From Gryganskiella cystojenkinii (Eukaryota > Mortierellomycota > Mortierellomycetes > Mortierellales > Mortierellaceae): a stretch of DNA of 52,494 nucleotides. How positions within the stretch are numbered: the first letter of the stretch is position 1; each line of letters begins with the position of its first letter. This document shows positions 21,242 through 32,396 of this stretch, piece after piece. The notes under the pieces were generated by a model. It saw only the letters and a program-made list of their open reading frames with translations, did no database searches and was not told the origin of the DNA. The stretch lies in NCBI GenBank assembly GCA_015852425.1, contig JAAAIG010000184.1, positions 1-52,494 of the forward strand. The letters run 5' to 3'. The position numbers and the translations under genes were made by a program.

Positions 21242-23080
21242 ATGTCTTTAAACTCAACATTTGATATCCTTGCCAACACTACTTCAACTCTTACTTTTTC
21301 AATTTCTCCAACGAAATCTATTTCACCTACATCGACACTGTCTTCAACGACCACGCCTCACATCAAGTCGACCGTTACTTCTACGAGTACCATGCCCATT
21401 GAGACGACGACGACAACAACCAGCGACGAGCCTATTACCACTACTACTCCTTCCCCTGAGCCAACTCATACAACAGCAAAAACAACTACCACTACCTCTA
21501 CGAAGACCACCATGGAGACTACGAAAGCGAGTCCGAGTCCCTCTCCAACTACAACAACCACGACTACCACCACAACTGAACCGACAACCACTACGACTGA
21601 ACCTCCAACTACTACAACCACAACTACAACCACAACCACAACCACAACCACAACTACAACCACTACGGAGCCTCCCACGACTACGACCACGACAACAAAC
21701 CTTCCAACAACAACGACGACTGTTCCTACAACTACCACGACAACCTTGTCCCCAACCACGACAACCTCCACCCGAAGCACAAGGACTCGATCCACAAGAA
21801 CGCACCCAACCTCCACGACGGAGCTCCCCACGACCTACACCTCTTTCTCACCCTCTGTCACAACCTCGACGTACACGGCGACCACAACCGCAGACCCAAT
21901 CATCGGTCCTGGCGGCAAGTCGGCTGTTTCCACGGGTGCGATTGTCGGTATCGTCCTGGCCGCCTTAGTGGCCGTGATTGCCGCGGTCGTGGCCGCGTTT
22001 ATGATCAAGCGTCGTCGTAGCCTCCGAAAGGGTCCTGTGATCTGGGCCCCTGCCACCACTGGACACGGACACGGCTCTGGTGAGATGCAACAAAAACTTC
22101 CCTACTCCTCCACCTCTGGCGGCCATTCGTCCCGTCCTATATCCGATTCTGGTTTCGATAACTATGCAGTCAATGCAGGTGATCGTGGATATAGCACAGC
22201 GACTGCTGCCATGGTTGGTGGAGGTGCTGTTGCTGGTGCGATGGAAGGGTATGAGATCCATCCTCGATTCTCTCAACAGCAACAGCAGCTGCAACAAGAT
22301 GTCCAGTACTTTGGCCCGGAAGATCAACAGCATAATGGATATTACCAGGATATGAACTATGGTCAAGATTATTATCCTCAGGACCCAGCAGTCTACGGAC
22401 AATACGAGCAGTACCCTCAACACGTGTATCATTATCCCGAAAACGAACAGTACCAGCAGCAACAGCCGGACATGAACGGCGCTTACTACGACCGTGCCGC
22501 GGCCGCCTATGTTACCCGCTCTGCTTCTGGTCCGCAACATGATGACAATACCACTGTCCGAGCCTCAGGTGCCTCCTTCCCAATGCCACCCCATTCCCAG
22601 CCCCAGCCTGCCTCTCCCTCCGCTATCGCCACCACCTCGGCTGCCGTGGCTGCCATCGCTGCTGGAGGTCCCCAGTCTGCAGACTCAGTCGAGCAACGCG
22701 AGTTGTTGAACCGTCTCCGTCAAAACAGCACCGGCACCGTCACCACTGGTCCCTTGAATGTCACGAACAGAAACTCGAACGCAACCTTGTTAGATTACGC
22801 ACCTGCTCAAAGTGATGCGCATGCCGACAACTACAACGAGTCGAAGAGTGAGCCCTGGCCCACTATCGCCGAGGAGAGCGAGAATGCTGCTGCTGGGGGT
22901 GATCGTGCTTTGAGTCATTCTTCTTCGCATTCTTCTTCGAGTCATCTGTTGGCGAACAATTCTTCAAAGCGCGGACCTCAAGGGCTGGTCTCTACCCCTA
23001 CTGTAGTCACCAAGATCGACGATTTGGAGGGTCAAGATGCTACAGCCATCAAGGTTCCTGTCTCTGAAGAGAGAGCATAA
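21242..23080 (+). CDS. Thr-rich mucin-like single-pass membrane protein
   Basis: Single exon, 612 residues. Residues 1-225 are almost entirely Ser/Thr/Pro, with a Thr tract coded by an ACN repeat at about 21545-21760; this would be a heavily O-mannosylated ectodomain. One hydrophobic segment lies near 230-257 (AIVGIVLAALVAVIAAVVAAF) and is followed by KRRRS, a positive stop-transfer patch that puts the C-terminus in the cytosol. The 350-residue tail is rich in Gln, Tyr, Pro and Ser (repeated QY, YYP, PQD patches) and has acidic residues near the end. The plan resembles fungal Mid2/Wsc wall-stress sensors, but there is no cysteine-rich WSC domain and no clear hydrophobic signal peptide. Either the TM acts as a signal anchor or an upstream exon is missed. 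Function is inferred from architecture only. Confidence 0.7.
   Translation: MSLNSTFDILANTTSTLTFSISPTKSISPTSTLSSTTTPHIKSTVTSTSTMPIETTTTTTSDEPITTTTPSPEPTHTTAKTTTTTSTKTTMETTKASPSPSPTTTTTTTTTTEPTTTTTEPPTTTTTTTTTTTTTTTTTTTTEPPTTTTTTTNLPTTTTTVPTTTTTTLSPTTTTSTRSTRTRSTRTHPTSTTELPTTYTSFSPSVTTSTYTATTTADPIIGPGGKSAVSTGAIVGIVLAALVAVIAAVVAAFMIKRRRSLRKGPVIWAPATTGHGHGSGEMQQKLPYSSTSGGHSSRPISDSGFDNYAVNAGDRGYSTATAAMVGGGAVAGAMEGYEIHPRFSQQQQQLQQDVQYFGPEDQQHNGYYQDMNYGQDYYPQDPAVYGQYEQYPQHVYHYPENEQYQQQQPDMNGAYYDRAAAAYVTRSASGPQHDDNTTVRASGASFPMPPHSQPQPASPSAIATTSAAVAAIAAGGPQSADSVEQRELLNRLRQNSTGTVTTGPLNVTNRNSNATLLDYAPAQSDAHADNYNESKSEPWPTIAEESENAAAGGDRALSHSSSHSSSSHLLANNSSKRGPQGLVSTPTVVTKIDDLEGQDATAIKVPVSEERA
21545..21760 (+). 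repeat. ACN codon repeat (poly-Thr minisatellite)
   Basis: Imperfect ACA/ACC/ACT/ACG trinucleotide repeat encoding long Thr runs broken by EPP and PT units. The wobble bases vary, so selection on the protein rather than simple slippage seems to maintain it. Confidence 0.8.
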
Positions 23081-23276
23081 CCTCTTGGAATCATAGAAAA
23101 AAAAATCAGGAGTCCTTTATCATCTAGTATTTTTCTACAGTCCTTTCGTATATCACCTAATGCGCCAATAACTAATAGTCTCCCCTCCAAAACAATTAAA
23201 ATTCACCCCCTCATTTGCATCTTCAGACCTCTTTCTCTCTTGTCTCCATCAATGCCTATTGAGAAATAGATCTTTT

Positions 23277-25592
23277 TCACGAGTCTGAATAGTCATCATC
23301 ACTAGAAAGAACAGGGGCGACAGTGGGGGCAGTGGCAATAGCAGGTGACTCGACAGCGACTGTAGAGCTCGGTACGACTACGGTTCCGACACGCAAGGGA
23401 TCGTAAGTCAGCTGCAACGCCCTCAGCATCCTCTTCAAGCCCAAATCCAACATCCAGATTGGCACCGAGAACGTCAGTCTAAAGAACCCGACTTTGCGCT
23501 CCGTAAACGCCTCACCGAGGTTTACATAGACCCCTTCCTTCAACATGGCTCTCCACAACAAATACTCGGCGTGTCGATCACCAGATTGAGCCGCGACTCT
23601 GAATGAGGGCGGGATGAATTGTCGAAGATCAATCCACAGGAAATGACCTCCTTGAGCTGGAATAAACGGGATCTTGTGCTTACGCAAGAGATCAACCGCA
23701 AAGGAATAAGACTCCGCGAGTCGCTTCTGATTCGTGGAGGTGAAGCGGTCAATAGTCAAGGGATCCGAAAGGAGCTTCGTCAACATGGCCTCGGTTGTTG
23801 AGGATATCCAAGTGAAGACACTGTTAGATGCAAATAATACAACAACATATGGATCACGATGATGCGTTAGTGACTGTTGGTATTCAAAGAGTATAGCTGA
23901 TTCCGGAGGGAATATTACAACAACAACAAAAAAAACCTACGCAATCGAACGCATGGCAAGAATCATATCTTCGTTCCAGGGCGAAACCAAGGCACCGCAG
24001 CGGAATCCATTCAGACAGAAATCCTTGCTCATGCCATAGGCCATATGGATCAATTCCTTCTCACAGTACTGTTCGAGGTGCGGAATCGACAGAACAGAGA
24101 TGAATGGATTATGGTCCGGTTGCTCGGCCCGAGCTTCACCAGTCAGAGCATGATCAAAGGTCGAGAGAGCATAAATCTCGTCAAAGAGGATGTGGATCCG
24201 GTTCTGAGATGCGAATCGAAGGTAGGCGACAAGGATCTCGAGCGGGTAATTTCTAATTGAGGTTCAAAAAGCAGAAAATAATCAGTTTAGCCCTCACCCC
24301 CTCCCTGCGCAGTCGAACTTGCTCATGTTTGGACCCTTGCGACCCGCTGTGAAACCTTGTTTGTCTCATCCAACTTTCGGTTAATTTTCTTTACCTTCCA
24401 AGAGGGTTATGGGGATTAGCGAGAACCATGGCCTTGACGCGAATGCCCTGTGACTGAGCTCTGTCGACAGCTCCTTGAAGCAGCTCGAGATGCATAGGAT
24501 CAAAGGGCGAGAGATCCCCAAGATCGCAGACCACGACCTTGGCTTTGGACTTGGTGGCAATGTCGGTGTTGAAACCACCTGAACATGCAATCAAAGCAAG
24601 GTGACCAAAAAAAAAAAAAAACTAAGTTTTCGCTGGGGAGCTTAAATGCGCAGATCGAGATTGTCCCTGATCCAGTAGTCCTCCTAAACTCAGTCAGAAT
24701 GACTCCTTGAGGCAAATTCTTTTTTTCTCCCATCGTTATTCTTAAACGTTACCGTAGAACGGGGTTGTGATCAGAATTCCCTCGCCCTCATCACAAACAC
24801 AGAAGGTAAAGTTATCGACGGTAGAAGAGCAACCAGCGGACAAGATGATATGATCGACCTGAACGGGTTCTTGAGGATTAAAGTACCGATTGAAGATGTT
24901 TTCGGCAAAATGTCTTCGAAGCAGTTTCGAACCTGAGGGACTCTCACCATAGCCAAAGAGCTTAAGAACACGCAAAAGTGGGACACATGCAAAGAAGAGG
25001 GGAAAAAAGAGGACCCATTAGTAAGGTGGCTCCACTCCTAGCTGAGCCATTGGATCGAACACACACAAAAAAAAAAGAAAAAAAGACAGAATTCAGCCTG
25101 GACAAACTCTCCAGAATGGAGATCACAGACTGATACATGCATAGTATTGCCATTTCATCCACCCTGGTATTTTGATCATGCAGCAAAACAAGCAAGTTGT
25201 AAGCCAAAAAAGAAAACGCATGAGCATCTACAAACTCACCTTGGGATCGACATGGTTGACAGTTCCCATCTATAATAGATGCAAGGAGACAGAGGAAAAG
25301 AAAACGTCAATCCGCATATCCCCTGGGTTCGAGTCTCTTTTTTCTTTTGTTTTCACTGTCGTCAAAAGATCAAAAGATCGCGTTATCTATTTGTACACAA
25401 GTGTGGTCTTACAATTTCTATAAGGTCGGTCTTCATGAGCTGATTCTCTGCAACACCGAGGTTGATGATGCCATCGGGATTCGACTGGGCATCATACTTG
25501 TTCGCATTCACCTTGACCACGCCCTCCAGCATAATATTCTCACCAGTGAGATTCTGCTGAGCCCGTTGGGACAAAGTGGTCTTTCTTGTCAT
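23277..25592 (-). CDS. ACC-synthase-like class I/II aminotransferase (PLP enzyme)
   Basis: Fold-type I PLP enzyme closest in motifs to 1-aminocyclopropane-1-carboxylate synthases. Model: complement(join(23277..23820, 23941..24252, 24395..24578, 24753..24960, 25240..25269, 25413..25592)), 485 residues, six exons in phase. Visible motifs: GVAENQL (46-52, GLAENQL in plant ACS), GYGESPSG with the ACS-type Tyr (74), NPHNPLG, FDEIYALS with Asp225 and Tyr228, and the PLP lysine in YGMSKDFCLNGFRCG (Lys277). A C-terminal Arg in GFFRLTFS would bind the substrate carboxylate. The last ~40 residues are a Ser/Thr/Val tail ending in acidic DDDYSDS. Exon 2 is just 30 nt. Many ACS-like proteins outside plants lack ACC synthase activity and cleave or transaminate other amino acids, so the reaction is not settled. 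Confidence 0.88.
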
Positions 25593-26344
25593 GTTATTTT
25601 TTAGTTATAGGATTGAAACTCGAGAAGTAGGTTTTCTGGGGTCCGTGTTCTGCTGAAGGAAGAAAAAGAAAGTCGTCGTTTGAAAAGTGAATTGAATAAA
25701 AAAAGGAATGAGAAAGTAATGAACAATAATTTTTTTTTTCTAATGAACGAAGGCTGGTGGTGTTCAAAAAAGGTACACAGGCACAAGGGACAGGTGAGAA
25801 GAGGGAAGGGAGAACAAGGGGGGCCGTTCAACGACGGGAAGATGGTTGTTCAGGAGAAGAATAGTAAAGTCAAGGACAGAAGAGAAGAGAGGAGAACAAA
25901 GAAGAGAGAGCGCGCGAAAGAAGACGGCGAGACACTGGGCGTAAATCAGACACCGCGGGGGTCGAGGAGGGATCAGAGCCAAAAACAGACCAACGCAAAG
26001 CAGGAGTCAGTGGTGAACTGGGGTTGAGCTAAGAAAGAAGGAGACACGTCGTTGTCGCACAAAACCCCTGGAACTAGAACAGTCCTAAACAAACACTCGG
26101 AAGGCAAGGGAATCAATTCAGATTTTTTATTTTATTAAGGGATGCAATTTGCTCTATTTGGATAGGATTTGTTCGCATTTGTCATTCCTCCTGTCTTGTA
26201 TGGGCAACGCGCCGCCCTCTTTCGTCTCCCTTCTCGTAATTTCCGAAAAAAAAGAATAGAGAAAAGGATTGACAAGCGGACAAAACAGACAAAAAGACCG
26301 TGAAAAGAAAGGCATCAGTCATCAGACCTGCTGACTAGGCTGAC
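25593..26344. other. Intergenic region between the ACS-like gene and the DDT/PHD gene
   Basis: 752 bp holding the 5' region of the ACS-like gene and the 3' UTR of the DDT/PHD gene, both on the minus strand. It is purine-rich on the + strand (about 25780-25980). No supported gene. Confidence 0.5.
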
Positions 26345-29300
26345 TTACTGACTCGGCAACTTGCTGGGTCTCTCAATGCCTTCCATGCCCCCCTCGGGAT
26401 GGATCCGCTTTTGAGGAGTGACTCCAGATCCGTTTGTTGATATCGTCGGTGTTGCTACTTGCTGAACTGGGACTGGAGAGATTGGCGTCGGGTAAGGGAC
26501 GGCATTCACAGCGGTTTGTGCTCCATAGCCTCCATGATGTTGTTGCTGTGGCAGCGAATACACAGGTGGACGCTGCTGCTGCAGTGTGTGGACAGCGTGC
26601 GACTGAACAGATTGAGACTGAACAGCGTGTATCTGCTGCGGACTTGAGTGCATCGTACCCTGCGTAACAGAGCTTGACGGAACATTCACATATGAAGTCG
26701 ATGACGCCGTCATTCCATTGGGTCTGTAAGGCGTACCTGAGGCTCCTTGAGGTGGATATTGCGATTGCTGATGTGGTTGTTGTTGTTGACGCTGTTGCTG
26801 TCCTTGCGGCTCAAAGTACACTGGCCGTTGTTGTTGTTGTTGTTGCTGCTGCTGATGCGAGGGATAGCCATATTGGGAAGGTACCTGACTTGGTGCGAGA
26901 CCTTGATTGAAATGTCCATTGTGATAAGTCGGTGTTGGCAAGTTGTTCACTGACGGATTCGAGCCAAAAGGTGATGGACCTCCGTAAGGTTGCTGCTGTT
27001 GGTAAACCTGGCCAGGATAATGGGACGGTGCAGAAGACGTGTATGTCTGTGGCCGTGGGATCGGGGGCAAAGGCGGTGATTGATGTTGATGATGATATTG
27101 TTGATGTGGTTGCTGTTGTTGATGGAGGTGGTTGGTGTTATAGAGTCCGTTCATTGTTGACTGAGCTTGAGGTGGAGCGAACACATTCTGGGCCGAATAG
27201 TTAACAGAGCCCGTACCAGGAGCTGGACGGGATCCATGTTGTTCTTGATTCACCTGAGAAAGAGGATCTTTTTTGAGTTGCACATGTGAGGCAAGGTTTC
27301 CGTTCGCGGCAGCTGCCAAGGCTTCCATCTTCAACTTTTGTTCCTTCTTCGCTTTCCTAGCGATTTTCTTTTGTTCCTTGAGGATGCATCGGGGACAAGT
27401 AAATTGGAGCGCTTTCCAGTCCTTGACTTTGCCACCCTGAGCCATGTCCTCCTCCTTCAGACATGCAACATGCTGCCACACGTTGCATTTCTCACACGCA
27501 ATCATAAGCTCGCCATCGTCCTAATATGAGATGATTAAATAAAAAATTGTCGATTAGATCTTCTTCCTCAATTTGGTGGCAAACAGCCTCGAAATATCAA
27601 ATTGCTATCATTCATAACGCTTTGTCAGTCAAACTCTCTTACCAAGTTCTGGCCATGGACTCCACAAACGCAATCAAAGAACCAGTCGCCCTCCTCTTCT
27701 TGCTCGTCGTCTTCGTTCTTGGCTTGCTCGTCTTCAGAGTGGTCAGCGCCTTTACTGGGGGATCCATTCAGCCGCCTCTGCTTCCTTGCTTCGCGCTCCT
27801 TGGCTATCCTTTCCTGCTCTTTCTTCTTTTTTTCGGCGCGTTCCCAGACTGCTTCCTCTCTATCCTTGAGTCTTTGCTCGCGCTCCTTCAACCGGTTATC
27901 GCGAATATGTTGCTGAGCCAGTTTCTCCTATTTTGATCAAACAAGGACGAAGCGTTAAAAAACATGCTCCTGCTATCACACCCTGCCTAAGATGAGACTC
28001 GTTCAAGTACACTTTGTCAACTTGCCTTCTCAGCTCGCCGCTCTTTAAGCTCCTGTTTGCGTCTCTCCGCCGCTTCTTGGAGCTCCTGCTGGCGAAGGCC
28101 ATCCAGGCGAGCCTTTTCCAGTTGCTCGAATTCTCGAACGACAATTCTTGAAGATCTCTTGCGGTTTGCAATAGCCTCCAACTTCTCACGCTCCTTCTCT
28201 TTCCCCTAATATCAAGAAGCCTTTGTGTTAATACTACACCGCTTGGACAACAGAACATCAGAGAAACGAACGAGGCGAACAAAAAGACATTGTACCTTGA
28301 AAACCTCCAAGACCTCGGGGAGAACTTGATTGATATAAGTGTGAAGAGCCTTCTCATCCGGGTGCTTCGACCGCTTAAAAATATTCGCAAACTCTTCCCA
28401 GTCCTGACGCGTGATACAAACGGGTTCCCATTCCACTCCAGGTGTGATGGGTGGCGTCTCGTGCTCCGGTTCTGGTTCTGGTTCTGGGCTTGCTTCCAAG
28501 TTGTGTCTTCCCGACCTGCGGGTTCCCCGACGAGGCTCCGGCGCAGCTTTTGGCTTTGGTGGCGGTGGCATCGACGGTTTTGGCTTTCTAGTGTTCTTTT
28601 TTGGTTGGGGGTTCTCTCTGTAGACTCTGTTATCTACGAACCCAATGTAAGATTATTTTTGAAGTTAAGAGTCCAATCGGTGACCACGGTTCAGCCTCCA
28701 ATATGTTCTTATTGTTTAAAAGCTTACCGTCAAAGAACCAGTATGTACGCTCATGAGCGTCGTATCCAATAGGCTCTACTCGCTATTATACAAGGCATAG
28801 ATAAGGGCATGATTAGATCACACACTCACATGCTGGAGTGTGGTTCTGCCTTGTCAACTCCACACTTCACGTACCATATCCAAGGCGACTTCCTCTTCTT
28901 GCTTCAACTTGGCGCGGAACCTCTCCGGATCGTCCAGTTGCCATTCGCACAAATTAGTCAAGATCAAGAGTTTGGTGGCAAGACTGAAATCCTCAAAAGA
29001 CGAGGCTTCATCCGTATCCAACCAGGGGTTGCGCTCGTCCTCGCGCTTTTCAAACTCTTTTTGAGCATAAGGGATCCAGTTGTCGAAGCTAGGAGTAGGA
29101 GGGTCAAGAGAAAGAGAAAGAGCAAGAGGATAAAAAAGATGAGTGAATTGTGGTCATAAAAGCAGTGTTCCAAATGAACAGAGAAGGAGGCTCGTAACAG
29201 CGTTCCGATGAACACATGGTCCGTGCTCAACGGCTGTACGCGACGGTTGCCAGACGACAAGTCTTGGTCAACAAGCCTAATCATGAATGATCAGGCATCA

Positions 29301-29891
29301 CTCTTCTGCCATGTGGTGGCACCTCGTCTGCTGCCTTTGGGTCACAATCTAGACTAGCGAGGCCACTGCGCAGAGAATCAAGAAGGGATGTGGTCATACT
29401 CCATGACGGAACTGTAGTCTGTACCTGATCCGTTTCTCTTGCGTCAATTGGCGGAGCATCCGTGCATGGAGATCAATGAGGAATGGCATCTGACTTGGAT
29501 CGACAAGTGCTTGTTCCAAGTCCTACAAACAACAAACAGCAATGAAAGAGAGTCAAAAAAGGGTACAAGATAGCATCTGGGGTGTCTCAGCAGCGCCATT
29601 GTCGCACAAAACTGCCATGTAAGGAACTGATCAGACATTCTTAAACGACGCGTCTGAGGCATGGAAGGAGGGGGAGGAGGTGATCAATCGCTCCAAGAGC
29701 TGCGCCTGAGCACCGGACCAATTCCGGCTACAGGTTCCAATGTTCTGCGGAGCGGGATGAATTACCTCCGTCTCAAAGTCTTCCATGGCAAAGACGCCAT
29801 GGAAGAAGTGAAGGAACTGGCAGATGGCAGCAAAGTCCTTCATGGACCGCAGCTCCAAGAGCCTCAGGTGAATGTCGGGGTCCACGTTCAT
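26345..29891 (-). CDS. DDT/WHIM and PHD-finger chromatin-remodelling subunit (RSF1/CECR2-like)
   Basis: Model: complement(join(26345..27520, 27643..27927, 28026..28205, 28296..28633, 28728..28782, 28875..29088, 29425..29522, 29637..29891)), 866 residues. The N-terminus (FAAICQFLHFFHG, then a FLIDLHARMLRQL helix, ILTNLCEWQLDDPERFR and RVEPIGYDAHERTYWFF) follows the DDT plus WHIM layout of ISWI-partner proteins such as human RSF1 and CECR2. A charged coiled coil follows (about 321-430). A full PHD finger spans 466-520: Cys466, 468, 484, 487, His492, Cys495, 517, 520. The Trp at 490 lies between the CEKC pair and the His, as in PHD fingers that bind methyl-lysine. The C-terminal 340 residues are Gln/Pro/Tyr-rich. 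Likely nuclear, reading histone H3 for a remodelling motor (inference). An in-frame stop precedes the ATG. The intron after exon 6 has a GC donor (AAG^GCAAGT). The exon-1 donor GTCTGA is weak and the least certain junction. Confidence 0.83.
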
Positions 29892-30277
29892 GTGCCGGGG
29901 AAGTTAAAACAAAGAAAACGGTGGCGAAGGTTGAAATGAAGCGAGGGTCTGTTTGTCTGCGTGGAGTATACAGAATGGGAAAAGTGTAAAAGGGAGAGGG
30001 AGGTTGGCGCAAAAGGAGAGGGGCTGATGGGCTCTTTTGTGTCCAGCAGTAAAATGGGGGGGTTCTTGACGAGGAAACAAAAAAGAAGGTGAATGGGAGG
30101 AAATGGGTGATGGTTGTGTGTCTGTGTGTCAGAAAGACAAAAATTTCCTTTTGTCTCGTTCGCTGTCTCTTTTTTGAAATAGACAGGGTAAAGCACGTGA
30201 TAAAATCTGCTTGTTATTTTTATGCTTCTGCGTGCGTGAATTGCTGACTCCTTCTCTAACTTCGAAAAATTTCAAAG
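29892..30277. promoter_or_regulatory. Divergent promoter region, DDT/PHD gene / eL14
   Basis: 386 bp between two divergent starts. It is purine-rich on the + strand at about 29900-30100, that is, pyrimidine-rich in the direction of the DDT/PHD gene. I see no defined box. Confidence 0.45.
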
Positions 30278-31875
30278 ATGGCTGTACGGTGCTACAATTT
30301 CAATCAGGCGGAGTCTCATTGTCAAAGGGGTTATCTACAGCCTGCAATTCTGGATCACCATGGATGCGACACCATCGGATCCATTCACGATGGCAACTAT
30401 CCATCGATCCGTCCATTACCCTCAAGCTTCGCTACAACTACACGAATAGTCATCATCAACCTTCGTCGCAACCCCCAAAACCAATTTTTCGACATCGCAG
30501 TTGATTCATGGCATGAATAATCGTCTTCATCACTAAAATGAGGACAATCAGATGTCCCATTCCGCCTCACCCAATGGAATTCGATTTTAGAATCGAGTTT
30601 CCCGCTGTCAGAACAACTCTCATTGAATGTCAGGAGAAGGCGGTGATTTGATGCCACGGCGATGGTGAAACTTACATCTGGCGGGCTAGATTTCCTAATG
30701 CAGGTGTTCGAAGAAGCGATACAACATCAAATGAAGGGTCTGAAAACGACCGCAAATCACTTTACAGGATTTCAGAGGAACCCGACATCACTTTTGAGAG
30801 GACAGGTCCATCAGACGGAAATCTAACGATGGCTCCGTTTTTATTGGAATCCAACGTAATAGCGCACTCCTACCTTCCAGCGTGTCGTTGAAGTCGGCCG
30901 CGTCGTCATGGTCAACTACGGCCCCGATGCCGGCAAGCTCGCCGTTATTGTCGATATCATCGACCACAACCGCGTATGTGCCTCACTATAAACAAACATC
31001 AAACAGGACCTGTGGCGGATCAACCGATGAAAATCGACAGCATGCAAACTACAAAGTGTCTATCACAGGAACTCGGGGGCGAGAAGCAGGGTACATGGAA
31101 TATCAGGAAAAACAGGATTTGAGTCCACCGCTTGTTCTTCATGGAATGCTGTATCAATATGGCCGTTGCACGACATCTGCTGTTTTCTCAAACTCGCTTT
31201 TGAACCTACGACAAATTGAACCTACCACCAATTTAACGGTAGCGAAACAGGGCTTCTAAGAAAGAAACAGTTCGAAGAGGACATTGTTTTTTTGTGGTTA
31301 CCAGAGGACCAGGGAGTCGACATAATCGTGAACAAGACAGAACTACTAGATACAGAACAGAGATCTCCAGCGATACACAATGGACGCTAAGGAACCGTGT
31401 TTTTAACAAGTCTACTCTACCTCGATTTGTTTTACGGGATCATTAGGCTCTTGTTGAGGGACCTACCACCGGTATTGCCCGTGGTGCCTACGCTTTCCGT
31501 CGCTTGACCTTGACTCCCCTCGTTGTCAAGGTTCCCCGCAACGCTGGCCAGACCGTCCTCAAGGCTGCCATTGAGAAGCAGGACCTCGCCGGTAACTGGG
31601 CCAAGACCTCCTGGGCCAAGAAGATCCAGTCCCGTGCTCAGCGTGCTACCAACACCGACTTCGATCGCTTCAAGCTCCAGAAGTACAAGAAGCTCGTAAG
31701 TGTTCAAGATATTTTCTTATGAGAGTTTCAAGGAACAGGAAGAGTGGACCAGGAAACTTCCTTGTCTTCTTCGTCTTCTGTTACTGACCCAGTTTTCTGG
31801 TTCTTTTTTTTTTGTTCTTGATTAAATTAGCGTCGCGAGATTGTCAACAAGGCCGTCAAGACCACCAAGGCTTAA
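30278..31875 (+). CDS. RPL14: 60S ribosomal protein eL14
   Basis: Large-subunit protein eL14. Model: join(30278..30283, 30863..30973, 31447..31695, 31831..31875), 136 residues. Exon 1 holds only ATG plus one codon, a common layout in fungal ribosomal-protein genes. Exon 2 gives [12 protein letters not shown] and [19 protein letters not shown], exon 3 ALVEGP...[12 protein letters not shown] and WAKKIQSR...TDFDRF, exon 4 [10 protein letters not shown]. All match S. pombe and yeast eL14 in order. I chose the acceptor at 30862 because it restores the [11 protein letters not shown] start of the family and has a CTAAC branch point upstream; the CCAG 18 nt further on would remove it. Introns 1 and 2 are unusually long for this window (579 and 473 nt). 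An AATAAA lies 38 nt after the stop. Confidence 0.92.
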
Positions 31876-32396
31876 ATGCTCTGACGGTTCTTTATCGACT
31901 TGTGCAATGGAAAATAAAAGCAATATCGTTACCATCATGAAGAGACTCTTGAGAAAGCAGGATTTGACTCTCGCAGTCGATATACTGGATGACAATAATA
32001 CACTGATCGAGGCTGAGGAGACGACGGATGCTCTTCTTGCATCTACGTAGACTTAAAAGCGCAGGAGTAAAAAAAAAAATGGGAGAAAGAACGGGGATGC
32101 TGAAAAAAGCATACGAGATTTGGACACAACAACCATAATGGCGTTCGACATCATGACGACAAAAAAAGCACAACAGTCGCGGAGAAAAAAAAGTTCCGAA
32201 AAAAAATTCTCAAAATGACTGGCCGGTCCAGCGACCCACCTTTATTATTCTCTCTCTCTTCTCTCCCCCCCTCTCTTCCCTCTATTCGTACTCTTTCAAT
32301 CCGTTCGATTTTACTCTTTCTTTGTATTCATCACCAGGATCTGTCCCGAATCTCTTCCATTCACATTCTCGGACAATAACTCATTCCGTTTTTGAA
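31876..32396. other. eL14 3' UTR and promoter of the cation transporter
   Basis: A-rich from about 32070 to 32210, then CT-rich (32245-32340) up to the transporter start. The frame before the ATG at 32397 stays open for 25 codons but holds no earlier ATG. Confidence 0.5.
31913..31918 (+). terminator. RPL14: Poly(A) signal of eL14
   Basis: AATAAA 38 nt after the TAA stop, in AT-rich sequence. Canonical polyadenylation signal by motif and position. Confidence 0.5.

Noticed and set aside
21344..21831. Long minus-strand ORFs opposite the Thr repeat (poly-Val and Gly/Arg/Cys-rich)
   Set aside because: Antisense shadows of the ACN codon repeat; composition is dictated by the repeat.
25318..25336. 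tRNA T-loop-like sequence (GGGTTCGAGTC)
   Set aside because: No matching acceptor stem, D-arm or anticodon arm around it. It lies in an intron of the ACS-like gene.
32322..32396. Extended start for the cation transporter (25 codons upstream)
   Set aside because: The extension begins at a TTG; the first ATG in frame is 32397.
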